A stretch of DNA of 64,000 nt from JAJFJD01 sp965228975. Its GTDB lineage: Bacteria; Pseudomonadota; Alphaproteobacteria; UBA8366. Where the stretch lies: contig OZ245851.1 in NCBI GenBank assembly GCA_965228975.1, forward strand, positions 5,626,827 to 5,690,826, in the 5' to 3' direction. The translations under genes and the position numbers were made by a program. This document shows, piece after piece, positions 1 through 11,357 of the stretch. How positions within the stretch are numbered: the first letter of the stretch is position 1; each line of letters opens with the position of its first letter. The notes under the pieces are model-generated. The model saw only the letters and a program-made list of their open reading frames with translations, had not been told where the DNA came from and did no database searches.

Positions 1-56
1 CGCAGGACGAGGTGGCGCTCGCGTCGCTTGAGGAACACCTCGCCGTCTACCGGTAG
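1..56 (+). CDS. C-terminal end of an unidentified upstream gene
   Basis: A reading frame open from the window edge encodes QDEVALASLEEHLAVYR and stops with TAG at 54-56, eight bases before the chosen hemA start. Its close spacing to hemA suggests the two are co-transcribed. Too little is visible to name the product. Codon use fits a real gene. Confidence 0.45.
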   Translation, partial: QDEVALASLEEHLAVYR

Positions 57-63
57 CTGTGCG

Positions 64-1344
64 ATGCTTGCGCAGGGCGACGCCCGGATCTTTGCCGTTG
101 GGGCCAATCATCGGTCCAGCAGCGCGCTGCTGCGCGACCGCCTCTTCATCGACGAAGCCATGGTGCCGCGGACCCTCGACCGGTTACGCGATGCCGGCCT
201 GGGTCAGGCAATCGTCCTCTCGACCTGTGACAGGATCGAAATCCAAGGCGTCCATCCCGATGCGGAACGGATGGCGAGGGCGATCCGAGACGATTTCTGC
301 GCGACCAGCAATGTCGGTGGATCCGAAATCGCGGAGCAGAGTTATGCTCACTACGACGACATCGCGCTGCGCCATATCTTCGCGGTCGCGGCGTCGCTGG
401 ACAGTCAGGTCATCGGCGAACCGCAGGTCTTGGGACAGGTTCGCGCCGCGCACCGCCTGTCGGCCGACTGCGGCATGATGGGCGCGGAATTCGAAGCGGT
501 GCTGCAGGCAGCCTATGGCGTGGCGAAGCGCGTCCGGACCGAAACGCAGATCACGCGGCGCCCGGTGTCGATCGCCTCGGCCGCGGCGCAGGTGGCTCAG
601 GACCTGCACGGCGACCTCTCGCGCTGCCGCGCCCTGATTATCGGACTGGGCGAGATCGGTGAATTGATCCACGACCATATGCGGCAGGCGGGCCTGCGCG
701 ATACGGCCATGACCGGCCCGTCGCAAAGGGTCGAAGGCGCGGCGCGGCGTGCCGGATTGCGGTTCGCGCCCTACGAGGAACTGGCGGCAGAAGTGGCCTT
801 GTCGGACATTGTCGTGTCAGCGGCCGGCACGGGCCGGCAGATTGTGACCGCGGCGTTGGTCGAATCGGCCCTACGCGAACGCCGGCGGCGGCCTATCTTG
901 TTCCTGGATGGCGGCGTTCCACCGGATATGGACGCGGCGCTCGAGCGCCATGACGGTGCGTATCTCTATACGCTGGACGACCTCGAACAGGTCGCGTTGG
1001 AAGGACGGACGCAGCGCCAGGAAGCATCGGCCGACGCCTGGCGTCTGATCGACGAAGGCGTCGCAGCCTGGCAACGGCGGCAGGCGGAGCGCGATGCGGT
1101 ACCATCCGTCGTAGCGCTGCGCGAGCATTTCGAACGGGTACGGCAGGATGTGCTAGCCGAAAACCCCGGCGCCGACCCGGAAGAGGCGACCCGCTTGTTG
1201 GTTAACCGGTTGCTGCACCGGCCGACTGCGGCGTTGCGCGATCTGGCGGCCAATGACGCGGCCGACACTAAATTGAATAGAAACGACGTGGAGCAGCTGG
1301 TTGGTAAGCTGTTCACCGGTCTATCGAAGGAAGAGGAACGCTGA
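64..1344 (+). CDS. hemA: glutamyl-tRNA reductase
   Basis: Reduces glutamyl-tRNA(Glu) to glutamate-1-semialdehyde with NADPH, the first committed step of C5 tetrapyrrole synthesis in the cytosol. The 426-residue product shows the family signature GANHRSS near residue 13, the catalytic cysteine in STCDRIE (Cys55), the conserved GEPQVLGQV stretch, RVRTET.I and the NADPH-binding GLGEIGE. The ATG at 64 is chosen because it puts the GANHR motif about 12 residues from the start, as in the family. An upstream in-frame TTG at 28 would overlap the preceding gene. The gene ends only four bases before prfA, so hemA-prfA-prmC form one transcription unit. Pairing haem synthesis with release factor genes is a known bacterial gene order. 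Confidence 0.95.
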   Translation: MLAQGDARIFAVGANHRSSSALLRDRLFIDEAMVPRTLDRLRDAGLGQAIVLSTCDRIEIQGVHPDAERMARAIRDDFCATSNVGGSEIAEQSYAHYDDIALRHIFAVAASLDSQVIGEPQVLGQVRAAHRLSADCGMMGAEFEAVLQAAYGVAKRVRTETQITRRPVSIASAAAQVAQDLHGDLSRCRALIIGLGEIGELIHDHMRQAGLRDTAMTGPSQRVEGAARRAGLRFAPYEELAAEVALSDIVVSAAGTGRQIVTAALVESALRERRRRPILFLDGGVPPDMDAALERHDGAYLYTLDDLEQVALEGRTQRQEASADAWRLIDEGVAAWQRRQAERDAVPSVVALREHFERVRQDVLAENPGADPEEATRLLVNRLLHRPTAALRDLAANDAADTKLNRNDVEQLVGKLFTGLSKEEER

Positions 1345-1348
1345 TCCC

Positions 1349-2422
1349 ATGAGTATGGCGGAAAAGCTATCGGCGGTTATCGCCCGGCAGGAAGAACTGA
1401 CGGCGTTGATGTCGTCGGAGGATCTGAGCCCGTCGGATTTCGCGTCCTTGTCCAAGGAATACGCGGAACTTTCGCCGATCGCCGAGAAAGCGCGCGAGGT
1501 GCAGGGTATTTTGTCGGAGCTGTCCGACCTGGAAGAACTGATGGGCGATGCAGACACCGATGCGGAAATGCGCAGTATGGCCGAAGAGGAGCACCGCGAG
1601 TTGGCCGCTAGTCTGCCCGCGTTGGAGCGTGAGGTGCAGATCCTGCTGTTGCCGAAGGACGCCGCTGACGACCGTAGCGCCATCCTCGAGGTGCGCGCGG
1701 GCACCGGCGGTGACGAAGCGTCGTTGTTCGCCGCCGATCTGTTCCGCATGTATCAGCGCTATGCGGAAAATCACGGCTGGCGGTTCGAGCCGATCGAGGT
1801 CAATGATACGGAACTCGGCGGTTTTAAGGAGGCGATCGCGTCGATCGGCGGCGCGGGCGTATTCGCGAAGCTAAAGTTCGAGTCCGGCGTCCATCGGGTA
1901 CAGCGTGTACCGGTGACTGAAAGCGGCGGGCGGATCCATACCTCGGCGGCAACCGTCGCGGTGTTGCCCGAAGCCGAAGACGTCGACATCTCGGTCGACG
2001 AGAAGGACCTGCGGATCGATACCTACCGGGCCTCGGGTGCCGGCGGTCAGCATGTCAACAAGACCGACAGCGCGATCCGGATCACGCATATTCCCACGGG
2101 AGTCGTCGTCCAGTGCCAGGACGAAAAGTCCCAGCACAAGAACCGTGCGAAGGCGATGAAGGTCCTGCGTGCCCGCCTCTATGAGGCGGAACGGCAGCGC
2201 CAGCAGGACGAGCGGTCCGAGAACCGGCGCAGTCAGGTTGGGTCCGGCGACCGGTCCGAACGCATTCGGACCTACAATTACCCGCAAGGCCGCGTCACCG
2301 ACCATCGCATCAATCTTACCGTGCACAAGCTCGATCGGATCATGAACGGTGAGGAACTGGACGATATATTCGACGCCCTGCTCGCCGAGGATCGGGCGGA
2401 ACGCCTTGCAGAGTTGCAATGA
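1349..2422 (+). CDS. prfA: peptide chain release factor 1
   Basis: RF1 recognises UAA and UAG in the ribosomal A site and triggers peptidyl-tRNA hydrolysis. The 357-residue protein has the normal family length. The GGQ motif that inserts into the peptidyl transferase centre is at residues 232-234. The PxT stop-codon recognition tripeptide appears as PVT at 188-190, within RVPVTESGGRIHTS, which separates RF1 from RF2. The ATG at 1349 (MSMAEKL) is preferred to a longer frame that overlaps hemA. Its end overlaps the prmC start as ATGA, which implies translational coupling with the methyltransferase that modifies this factor. Confidence 0.97.
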   Translation: MSMAEKLSAVIARQEELTALMSSEDLSPSDFASLSKEYAELSPIAEKAREVQGILSELSDLEELMGDADTDAEMRSMAEEEHRELAASLPALEREVQILLLPKDAADDRSAILEVRAGTGGDEASLFAADLFRMYQRYAENHGWRFEPIEVNDTELGGFKEAIASIGGAGVFAKLKFESGVHRVQRVPVTESGGRIHTSAATVAVLPEAEDVDISVDEKDLRIDTYRASGAGGQHVNKTDSAIRITHIPTGVVVQCQDEKSQHKNRAKAMKVLRARLYEAERQRQQDERSENRRSQVGSGDRSERIRTYNYPQGRVTDHRINLTVHKLDRIMNGEELDDIFDALLAEDRAERLAELQ

Positions 2423-3270
2423 GCCTGCGGACGGTCGGGTCTTGTCTCACGGAAGGAGCGGCGCGCCTAAAGGCGGCGGGAATCGAATCGCCGCATCGCG
2501 AGGCGCGGCTGTTGCTGGCGCACGCGCTGGATGTCGACCAGGCTTCGATCGTCGGTCACCCCGAACGGGCAATCCCGGATCCGGTTGCCTATCGCGCCTT
2601 GGTCGATCGGCGTGCCCGCGGCGTGCCGGCGGCGCAGTTGCTCGGACAGCAAGAGTTCTGGAGCCTGCCGTTTCGCGTCACGCCGGACACCCTGATTCCC
2701 CGGCCGGACACCGAAACGCTTGTCGAAGCGGCGCTGGCGGTCTTGAAGGAACGGAAGCTGGCTGCGCCGACGATCCTCGACTTGGGGACGGGAACCGGAT
2801 GCCTTCTCCTGTCGCTGTTGTCGGAGTGTCCGGGTGCGTGGGGCGTGGGCATAGACCGGTCCGCCGACGCTGCCGACGTCGCGCGCGGCAATGCCGAACG
2901 GCTCGGCCTTGCGGATCGCGCGCATTTTCTCGTGTCGGACTGGGCGGCGGCGCTATCGGGCCGGTTCGATATCGTTGTGTCCAACCCTCCCTATATTGCG
3001 ACGGACGAGATCGGCGGCCTTCAGACCGAAATTGCGCATCACGAACCGAATCTGGCCTTAGACGGCGGCGGCGACGGTCTGGCCTGCTATCGCGCTTTCG
3101 TCGATGAGCTGCCGCGCCTGTTGAGGCCGGAGGGCGGCGTTTTCCTGGAAGTCGGGCTCGGACAATGGGAGTCGGTGGCGGCGCTGCTCGAAGCGGCCGG
3201 ATTGACGGTTTCCGGACCGATCCGTGATCTGGCCGGAATTTCACGCTGCGTTGCAGCGCAAATAGCGTGA
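2419..3270 (+). CDS. prmC: release factor glutamine methyltransferase
   Basis: Methylates the glutamine of the GGQ motif of release factors using S-adenosylmethionine. The 283-residue sequence has an N-terminal helical domain, the SAM-binding motif DLGTGTG at 121-127 and the substrate-binding NPPY motif at 189-192, both diagnostic of PrmC/HemK. It starts inside the prfA stop codon (ATGA overlap), a very common arrangement of enzyme and substrate genes. No anomaly is visible. Confidence 0.96.
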   Translation: MSLRTVGSCLTEGAARLKAAGIESPHREARLLLAHALDVDQASIVGHPERAIPDPVAYRALVDRRARGVPAAQLLGQQEFWSLPFRVTPDTLIPRPDTETLVEAALAVLKERKLAAPTILDLGTGTGCLLLSLLSECPGAWGVGIDRSADAADVARGNAERLGLADRAHFLVSDWAAALSGRFDIVVSNPPYIATDEIGGLQTEIAHHEPNLALDGGGDGLACYRAFVDELPRLLRPEGGVFLEVGLGQWESVAALLEAAGLTVSGPIRDLAGISRCVAAQIA

Positions 3271-3412
3271 AAGCATTAACCAAAAAAAATGGTTGGAACG
3301 TCGGAGCGAACCGTCTAGTTTCTTGTCAGCACCTCGTTGAACCAGGCCCGCAGGGCTAGGCAGGAGCATCCGAGGTCGAATTAATCTTCGAAAGCTTGTC
3401 TTTTGGGGAGGC

Positions 3413-3472
3413 CCGCTGAAAGCGGCCTGCCGCAGGGTTGCGGCGCGTTGAAAAAGGGTCAGCTTTTTTCAG
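3413..3472 (+). promoter_or_regulatory. three consecutive hairpins in the DUF4167 leader
   Basis: The prmC-DUF4167 gap can form three hairpins in a row: CCGCT/AGCGG at 3413-3425, a perfect six-pair stem GCCGCA/TGCGGC at 3429-3444, and a GAAAAAG/CTTTTTTC stem at 3448-3472. They end about 35 bases before the ATG at 3508. This could be a structured 5' leader or a small RNA with terminator-like end. Nothing identifies a known riboswitch class. Confidence 0.4.
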
Positions 3473-3507
3473 CGGAAGCAGAAACCAGCTTCGATGTGTA
3501 AGGAAAT

Positions 3508-4158
3508 ATGAAACAAGGCCAAGGCTCTAAGCGCGCGCGCGGCCGAAATGGTGGGCGTAGGGGCGCAAATCGTCAGCAGACATTCGATAGTAACGGACCA
3601 AGCGTCAGAATTCGCGGCAACGCGTTCCAGGTTCACGAAAAATACCTGGGTCTGGCACGTGACGCGGCGTCTTCGGGCGATCGTATCGCAGCGGAGAATT
3701 ACTATCAGCATGCCGAACATTACTTCCGCCTGTATTCCATCGATCAGGAACAGCGGAACGAACGGCAGGCGGCAAACGCCCAATCCAACGACGGGCAGCG
3801 GCAGGGTGATGGCCAGCGGCGCCAAGGCGGCCGCGGCAATCGCGGTAATCGCAACGACGCACATGGTGCTAACGGTGCCGCGGCGTCCCACGGCGACGGC
3901 GCAGCCAACGGTGCGAATGGCGCCGAGGCCAATGTCGGCAAGCCGGGGCAATCCAACGGCGCGAAGAGCGCAAACGCTCCGAGCAAAGGCAACGGCGACG
4001 ACCGTCCGATCGAGGTCGATGCAAAGCCGTCGAAGGGCGATGCGGCGGCCGGGACCGAAGCGTCCGCGTCCGCTGGCACGCCGGACGAGCAGGCGGTCCC
4101 CGAGAAGCCCGCGCCGTCCAAACGGCGTCCCCGCCGGAAACCCGCCACGAGCGACTAA
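3508..4158 (+). CDS. DUF4167 domain protein
   Basis: The 216-residue product has the alphaproteobacterial DUF4167 signature in its first 80 residues: a basic, glycine/arginine-rich start (KRARGRNGGRRGANRQQTFDSN) followed by a helical hairpin with VHEKYLGLARDA and YYQHAEHYFR. The rest is low-complexity, rich in Asn, Gly, Ala and charged residues, and probably disordered. Its position behind prmC is conserved in alphaproteobacteria. The basic N-terminus would suit RNA or nucleoid binding, but the function is not established. The start follows a GGAAAT-type weak ribosome site. Confidence 0.85.
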   Translation: MKQGQGSKRARGRNGGRRGANRQQTFDSNGPSVRIRGNAFQVHEKYLGLARDAASSGDRIAAENYYQHAEHYFRLYSIDQEQRNERQAANAQSNDGQRQGDGQRRQGGRGNRGNRNDAHGANGAAASHGDGAANGANGAEANVGKPGQSNGAKSANAPSKGNGDDRPIEVDAKPSKGDAAAGTEASASAGTPDEQAVPEKPAPSKRRPRRKPATSD

Positions 4159-4350
4159 GCCGTCCGGTATAGACGGCGCGGCGGTGCATCCAAGCATCCG
4201 CCGCAGGCGGGTCGGTTTTCAGGCAATATTCCATCGCGCCGCTCGCGAGCGCGTGATTTTGTCGCGTGTCGCCTGACGCTGTAGGGTTGACCGTGTCGTT
4301 CGGACCGTTTTGTCTAACGCCACCAGATATCCAACGCACAGGGGTGACAC

Positions 4351-6708
4351 ATGGTCGCAAAGGCTCTCAAGGCGAAAGATGTCGCGCGACCGGCTTTCAA
4401 GCCCGGGACGCGACAAACCGGCGATATCTTCGCGCTCTCAAGTCATAAGCGCGCCCGCGAGGCGCTCGAGTTCGGGCTGTGCATGCAGGACCCCGGCTTC
4501 AACATCTTTGTGCTGGGACCCGATCGCAGCGGTCGTATGACGGCGACCCTCGATTACATGCGCGATCATCTGGCGTGCATGCCACGACCTTACGATTGGA
4601 TTTATCTCAACAATTTCCGCCGGCCCCATCGGCCCAAGCCCTATCGCTTGCCGGCGGGCGTGGGGCGCGCGTTTCGCGACCGGATGGCGGCGTTGATTCC
4701 GCAGTTGCGGGAAGCATTGGCCGGCGCGTTCGGCGGTGAAAAATATCAAAATGAAATTCGGGCACAGGGTGAAGAAGCCCAATCCGAGGTGCGCGCGGAA
4801 CTCGAGGCGTTGCAGACCGAAGCGCAGCAATTCGGGCTCGACCTGGCGCAGACCCCGCAAGGCTTCATGGTGGTTGCCAGAGGTCCCGACGGGAATCCGG
4901 TCGCGCTGGAATCCTTGCCGCAGGCACAACGTCAGTTGCTGGAAGCCAAGGCCATGGAAATCGCGCAACGTCTGCAGGATATCAATCGACGCGCCGCCAT
5001 GGCACAGGGCGATCTCGCCAAACGCCTCGTCGATTTGAACCGCCAGGTTGCCGATACCGCGGTCGGTGCGCTGCTGGATGAGCTTCAGAAGGAATATTCA
5101 GGGCATCGCGGATTGGCCCGATGGCTTGTCGAACTGCGGGAGGACATCGTCGATAATCTGATCGGGTTTTTGCCGCGCCCGCCGGAAACCCCGATGCCCG
5201 CGGTCGAGCCACCCGAGCGGCGCTACGCCGTAAATTTGTTGGTCGATCACAGCGACAATGAGACGCCGGGCGTCGTGCTCGAGGCCAATCCCACCTACGA
5301 GAATCTGTTCGGCCGAATCGAATACCGGCCCGTTCAGGGTGGCATGGATACCGATTTCAGCATGATCCGGGCCGGCGCATTGCACCGCGCGAATGGCGGC
5401 ATACTTGTCCTTCGCGCCGATGATCTGGCGAGACATCCCAGCAGTTGGGCTTTCCTGAAAGGCGCGCTGCGGGATGGCAAGATTCAGGTGGATGAACCGC
5501 ACCGGGCGAACGCGGTGCCGGTGGCCGGCGCGCCGCGGCCGAAGGCGATCCCGCTCGACCTCAAGGTGGTCGTCGTTGGGTCGCCGCATTGGTACTACAC
5601 GTTCTATTCGGTCGATCCCGAGTTCCAGACCTACTTCAAGGTCAAGGCCGATATCGACAACGATATGGACGCGACCGCGCGCAATCTGTCGGTCTATGCC
5701 GGGCTGATACGCCAACGCGCGAAACAGGTGCACGGCGTTCCCTGCGACGATAGCGCGGTACGGCGCATGCTGGGGATGGCGGCGCGTTGGGCGGGTCATC
5801 GCAAGAAGCTCACGGCGCAATTCGAGCTCATCGAGGACGTGCTGACCGAGTCCGCCGAACTCGCGCGGAATAAAGGGGCGAAGAAAATCGACAACGCCGT
5901 GATCGGCGAGGCGCTCGGGCAACGGCGGCGGCGCAACGCGCGGATCGAGGACCGCATGCACGAGAGCATCTCGGACGGCACGCTGATGATCGACACGCGG
6001 GGCACCGCGGTGGGTCAGATCAACGGGCTGACCGTGCGCGACTTGGGCGACCACCAATATGGCTCGCCCAGCCGGATCACGGCGCGTGCGACGCCGGGCC
6101 GCGAAGGCGTCGTCAACATCGAACGCTATGTCAGCATGTCCGGGCCGATTCAGCAGAAGGGCGTCATGGTGTTGCAGGGGTTCATCGCCGGCCATTTTGC
6201 CCGGCGCTTCCCGCTTTCCTTCAATTCCTCGATCACCTTCGAGCAGAACTACAGCGGCGTGGAGGGCGACAGCGCGTCCATGGCCGAATTGCTGGCCGTG
6301 CTGTCCGATCTGTCCGGCATTCCGTTGCGCCAGGACCTTGCGATCACCGGATCGGTCAACCAGGTCGGCGAGACACAAGCCATCGGCGGCGCGGCGTTCA
6401 AGATCGAAGGTTTCTTCCGGGCCTGCATCGATGCCGGCGCGCTGACCGGCAACCAGGGCGTCGTCGTCCCGGCGACCAATGTGGCCAACATCATCCTCCG
6501 CGATCCGGTCGTCGAGGCGATCGAGAAGGGCCAATTCCACATCTGGAGCGTCAAGAATATCGAAGAGGCGATCGAACTGTTCACCGGCATCAAGGCCGGG
6601 CGGCAACGCGCGGACGGCAGCTATCAGCCGGGCACGGTCTACGCCCAGGTGATGGAGCAGCTCGAGACCTTCGACACCATCCTGAAGGAACGTTCCGCCG
6701 GCGTATAG
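4351..6708 (+). CDS. Lon-type ATP-dependent protease (AAA_32/LonB-like)
   Basis: A 785-residue cytosolic protease with an N-terminal AAA-like domain, a long charged helical insert at about 120-240, and a C-terminal Lon serine protease domain. The Ser-Lys dyad is clear: Ser641 in EGDSASMAEL and Lys684 in IGGAAFKIEGFF. Their spacing of 43 residues equals that of E. coli Lon. The phosphate-binding loop reads LGPDRSGRMTAT, with Arg where Walker A normally has Lys; as I recall this family often has GR there. It lacks the N-terminal LAN domain of classical Lon. It lies alone between DUF4167 and a convergent patatin gene. Confidence 0.9.
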   Translation: MVAKALKAKDVARPAFKPGTRQTGDIFALSSHKRAREALEFGLCMQDPGFNIFVLGPDRSGRMTATLDYMRDHLACMPRPYDWIYLNNFRRPHRPKPYRLPAGVGRAFRDRMAALIPQLREALAGAFGGEKYQNEIRAQGEEAQSEVRAELEALQTEAQQFGLDLAQTPQGFMVVARGPDGNPVALESLPQAQRQLLEAKAMEIAQRLQDINRRAAMAQGDLAKRLVDLNRQVADTAVGALLDELQKEYSGHRGLARWLVELREDIVDNLIGFLPRPPETPMPAVEPPERRYAVNLLVDHSDNETPGVVLEANPTYENLFGRIEYRPVQGGMDTDFSMIRAGALHRANGGILVLRADDLARHPSSWAFLKGALRDGKIQVDEPHRANAVPVAGAPRPKAIPLDLKVVVVGSPHWYYTFYSVDPEFQTYFKVKADIDNDMDATARNLSVYAGLIRQRAKQVHGVPCDDSAVRRMLGMAARWAGHRKKLTAQFELIEDVLTESAELARNKGAKKIDNAVIGEALGQRRRRNARIEDRMHESISDGTLMIDTRGTAVGQINGLTVRDLGDHQYGSPSRITARATPGREGVVNIERYVSMSGPIQQKGVMVLQGFIAGHFARRFPLSFNSSITFEQNYSGVEGDSASMAELLAVLSDLSGIPLRQDLAITGSVNQVGETQAIGGAAFKIEGFFRACIDAGALTGNQGVVVPATNVANIILRDPVVEAIEKGQFHIWSVKNIEEAIELFTGIKAGRQRADGSYQPGTVYAQVMEQLETFDTILKERSAGV

Positions 6709-6710
6709 CG

Positions 6711-7859
6711 TTACGACGCCGGCGCGAATTCGAAACTGGCGCGCTTGCCCACATGGGCGGCGTTGTCGGCCAGCCAGCTCTCGGTCCGTTCCCGGCCGAC
6801 ATCGTGGGCGTGTTGCAGCAATCCCCATTCGGGGTTGAGCTTGCTGACCTGCCCCAAGGACGCGAGGGCGTCGCCCGCATCGATCCGGTGGAGGCGGGCG
6901 GTAAGGAAGCGCTTGGCGAGCGGCGACGCCACCGTGCGCCGCGCCAGTCTCGCCATCCATTGGATGGTCTCCAATTCCCGGTTCAACGGTGCGGAGAAGG
7001 TCAATCGCGCCATCCGGTTCCGAATCTCCGTCGCGGTTACCGGCAGGTCCTGCTCCTCTGCCGGGTCGATCTGAATCAGCATAATGTCATCCGTGCTGCC
7101 GTGCTCGATCAGGGGGATCAAGGGCGGGTTGGCACTGTACCCGCCGTCCCAATAATGCAACCCGTCGATTTCCACGGCGTGATGTATTGCCGGGAGCGCC
7201 GCCGACGCGAGAACGCTGTCGGCGGTGATTTCAGCGGTGCGGAAGATCCGCGCCTGACCGGTACGGACCTCTGTGGCCGCGATAAAGAGTTTGATGCGGC
7301 GGTTTCGCTGCAACCGCTCGAAATCGACCGATTGCTCCAACAGGGTGCGGAGCGGGTTGTGATCGAACGGGTTGAACTGATAGGGCGACATCAGCCGGGT
7401 TGCCATGTCGAGCCCGAAATGCTGTCCGGTGCCGTCCAAATTCCAGCCGTTGAAGATCCTGTCCACGAAGGTCGCGCGATAGGGCGTGAAGATCGCCTGA
7501 GCGCTGACCCGGCGCCAGAACTGCGTCAGGTCTTCCCGGGCGGTTTCCGGGCCACCGTTGATCAAGCCGTTTGCGGCGATCACCGCATTCAGCGCGCCGG
7601 CGCTGGCACCGCTGAGCGCTTCGATCCGGAGGCCGGCGTCCTCCAGCAACCGGTCGAGCACGCCCCAGGTAAAGGCGCCATGCGCGCCGCCACCCTGTAG
7701 GGCGAGACTGACCGGTTTTCCCGATTTTGCCCGTTTGCGACCCTTTTTCTGTGGTGTCGCCGAGCCTTCGAGTTGTTCGGAAGGCGTTGAGATTCCACCG
7801 GTCGACAAGAAACGCCGCGCCCACCGCCAGGGGCGGTTCAACGGATCGGATATATGCAT
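6711..7859 (-). CDS. patatin-like phospholipase
   Basis: A predicted 382-residue acyl hydrolase of the patatin/RssA superfamily, which uses a Ser-Asp dyad on phospholipids or other acyl esters. The oxyanion motif GGGAHG is at 56-61, the nucleophile elbow GASAG has Ser86, and the catalytic aspartate is in the WDGG motif (Asp238). The first 50 residues are basic (QKKGRKRAKSG) and show no clean signal peptide, so a cytosolic or membrane-surface location is likely. It converges with the Lon-type gene, two bases apart. The substrate cannot be inferred. Confidence 0.88.
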   Translation of the reverse strand: MHISDPLNRPWRWARRFLSTGGISTPSEQLEGSATPQKKGRKRAKSGKPVSLALQGGGAHGAFTWGVLDRLLEDAGLRIEALSGASAGALNAVIAANGLINGGPETAREDLTQFWRRVSAQAIFTPYRATFVDRIFNGWNLDGTGQHFGLDMATRLMSPYQFNPFDHNPLRTLLEQSVDFERLQRNRRIKLFIAATEVRTGQARIFRTAEITADSVLASAALPAIHHAVEIDGLHYWDGGYSANPPLIPLIEHGSTDDIMLIQIDPAEEQDLPVTATEIRNRMARLTFSAPLNRELETIQWMARLARRTVASPLAKRFLTARLHRIDAGDALASLGQVSKLNPEWGLLQHAHDVGRERTESWLADNAAHVGKRASFEFAPAS

Positions 7860-7970
7860 GAAGATCGCGTCTAATCCATGTGATTACTGCATCGCAACAA
7901 CGAATCTAGGGATTATGCTGCATTGCAGCAAGACATGAAATATTTAACCTTCGATGACAAAAGAAGGGGT

Positions 7971-7998
7971 CTTGAGCGGTGTCCTGGAATGCCCATAT
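7971..7998 (+). promoter_or_regulatory. RpoH (sigma-32) heat-shock promoter of clpB
   Basis: CTTGAG at 7971-7976 and CCCATAT at 7992-7998 are separated by 15 bases, matching the sigma-32 pattern CTTGAA...CCCATNT. The element lies about 95 bases before the clpB start, which is the expected target of heat-shock control. Confidence 0.75.
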
Positions 7999-8091
7999 AT
8001 CGTGAGTGGGCGCCTTACAGGGTCCATATGATGTTTCATGAACCTTTACCGCCTTGCCTCGAAGAGGGAGGCCATCAGAGGGGTCGAGTCT

Positions 8092-10683
<2,592 letters not shown>

Positions 10684-10685
10684 CG

Positions 10686-11357
10686 TTAAAGCTCGGGCGC
10701 CGTGAGGGTCGCGCAGTCCGGCGCGATGTCGATCGGCGCCCCGGTTTTTTCGCGCAGTTCATCTGCACTCACGCCGTCGAGGACTTCCCGCGCGACGAAG
10801 CCGCCCGGCGTCACCTCGACAACCGCAATATCGGTATAAATCTTGGTCACGACCCTTTGGGCCGTAAGCGGATAGGTGCACGCATCCACGAGCCGGGGCT
10901 CGCCTTGCTTTGTGATGTGGGCCATGATCACGCGCACCTCGCGTGCCCCGCTCGCCAAATCCATCGCGCCGCCGACCAGCGGACCTTTGTGCGGGAGTTT
11001 CGCGTCCCAGTTCGCGAAATCGCCGTTGGGCGCGACCTGGAATGCCCCAAGCATGGTGATGTCGAGATGCCCGCCGATGATCATGTCGAAGGCCCCGGCG
11101 GAATCGGTCAACGCGGCCCCGACTTGCAGGGTAACGTGCTGGCTGCCGGCGTCGACCAGATCGATGTCGATGGCGTCGTCCGACGCGGTGGGGCCGATGC
11201 CGAGAATACCGTTCTCCGATTGGAGGATGATCTCCCGGTCGCCCGGCAGGTAGTCGCCGACAAGGACCGGAATGCCGATTCCAAGATTGACATACGCGCC
11301 GTCGTGGATGTCCTGCGCCGCGCGCCACGCCATCTGTTGCCGTGTCAAGGCCGCCAT
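10686..11357 (-). CDS. 3-oxoacid CoA-transferase subunit B
   Basis: Beta subunit of a family I CoA-transferase that moves CoA from succinyl-CoA or another donor to a 3-oxoacid. The 223-residue protein contains the catalytic SENG motif (QSENGILG), in which Glu forms the acyl-glutamyl intermediate, and NLGIGIP near the N-terminus. The start MAALTRQQMA overlaps the stop of subunit A by one base (TAATG). The substrate could be acetoacetate, 3-oxoadipate or a related acid. No pathway genes next to it decide this. Confidence 0.9.
   Translation of the reverse strand: MAALTRQQMAWRAAQDIHDGAYVNLGIGIPVLVGDYLPGDREIILQSENGILGIGPTASDDAIDIDLVDAGSQHVTLQVGAALTDSAGAFDMIIGGHLDITMLGAFQVAPNGDFANWDAKLPHKGPLVGGAMDLASGAREVRVIMAHITKQGEPRLVDACTYPLTAQRVVTKIYTDIAVVEVTPGGFVAREVLDGVSADELREKTGAPIDIAPDCATLTAPEL

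Noticed and set aside
28..63. TTG start for hemA at 28
   Set aside because: It would overlap the upstream gene by 29 bases and add residues not typical of the family.
5098..6960. Long open frame (620 codons) antisense to the Lon-type protease gene
   Set aside because: High-GC antisense shadow: arginine/histidine-rich with no family motifs, while the plus strand has the full protease with its catalytic dyad.
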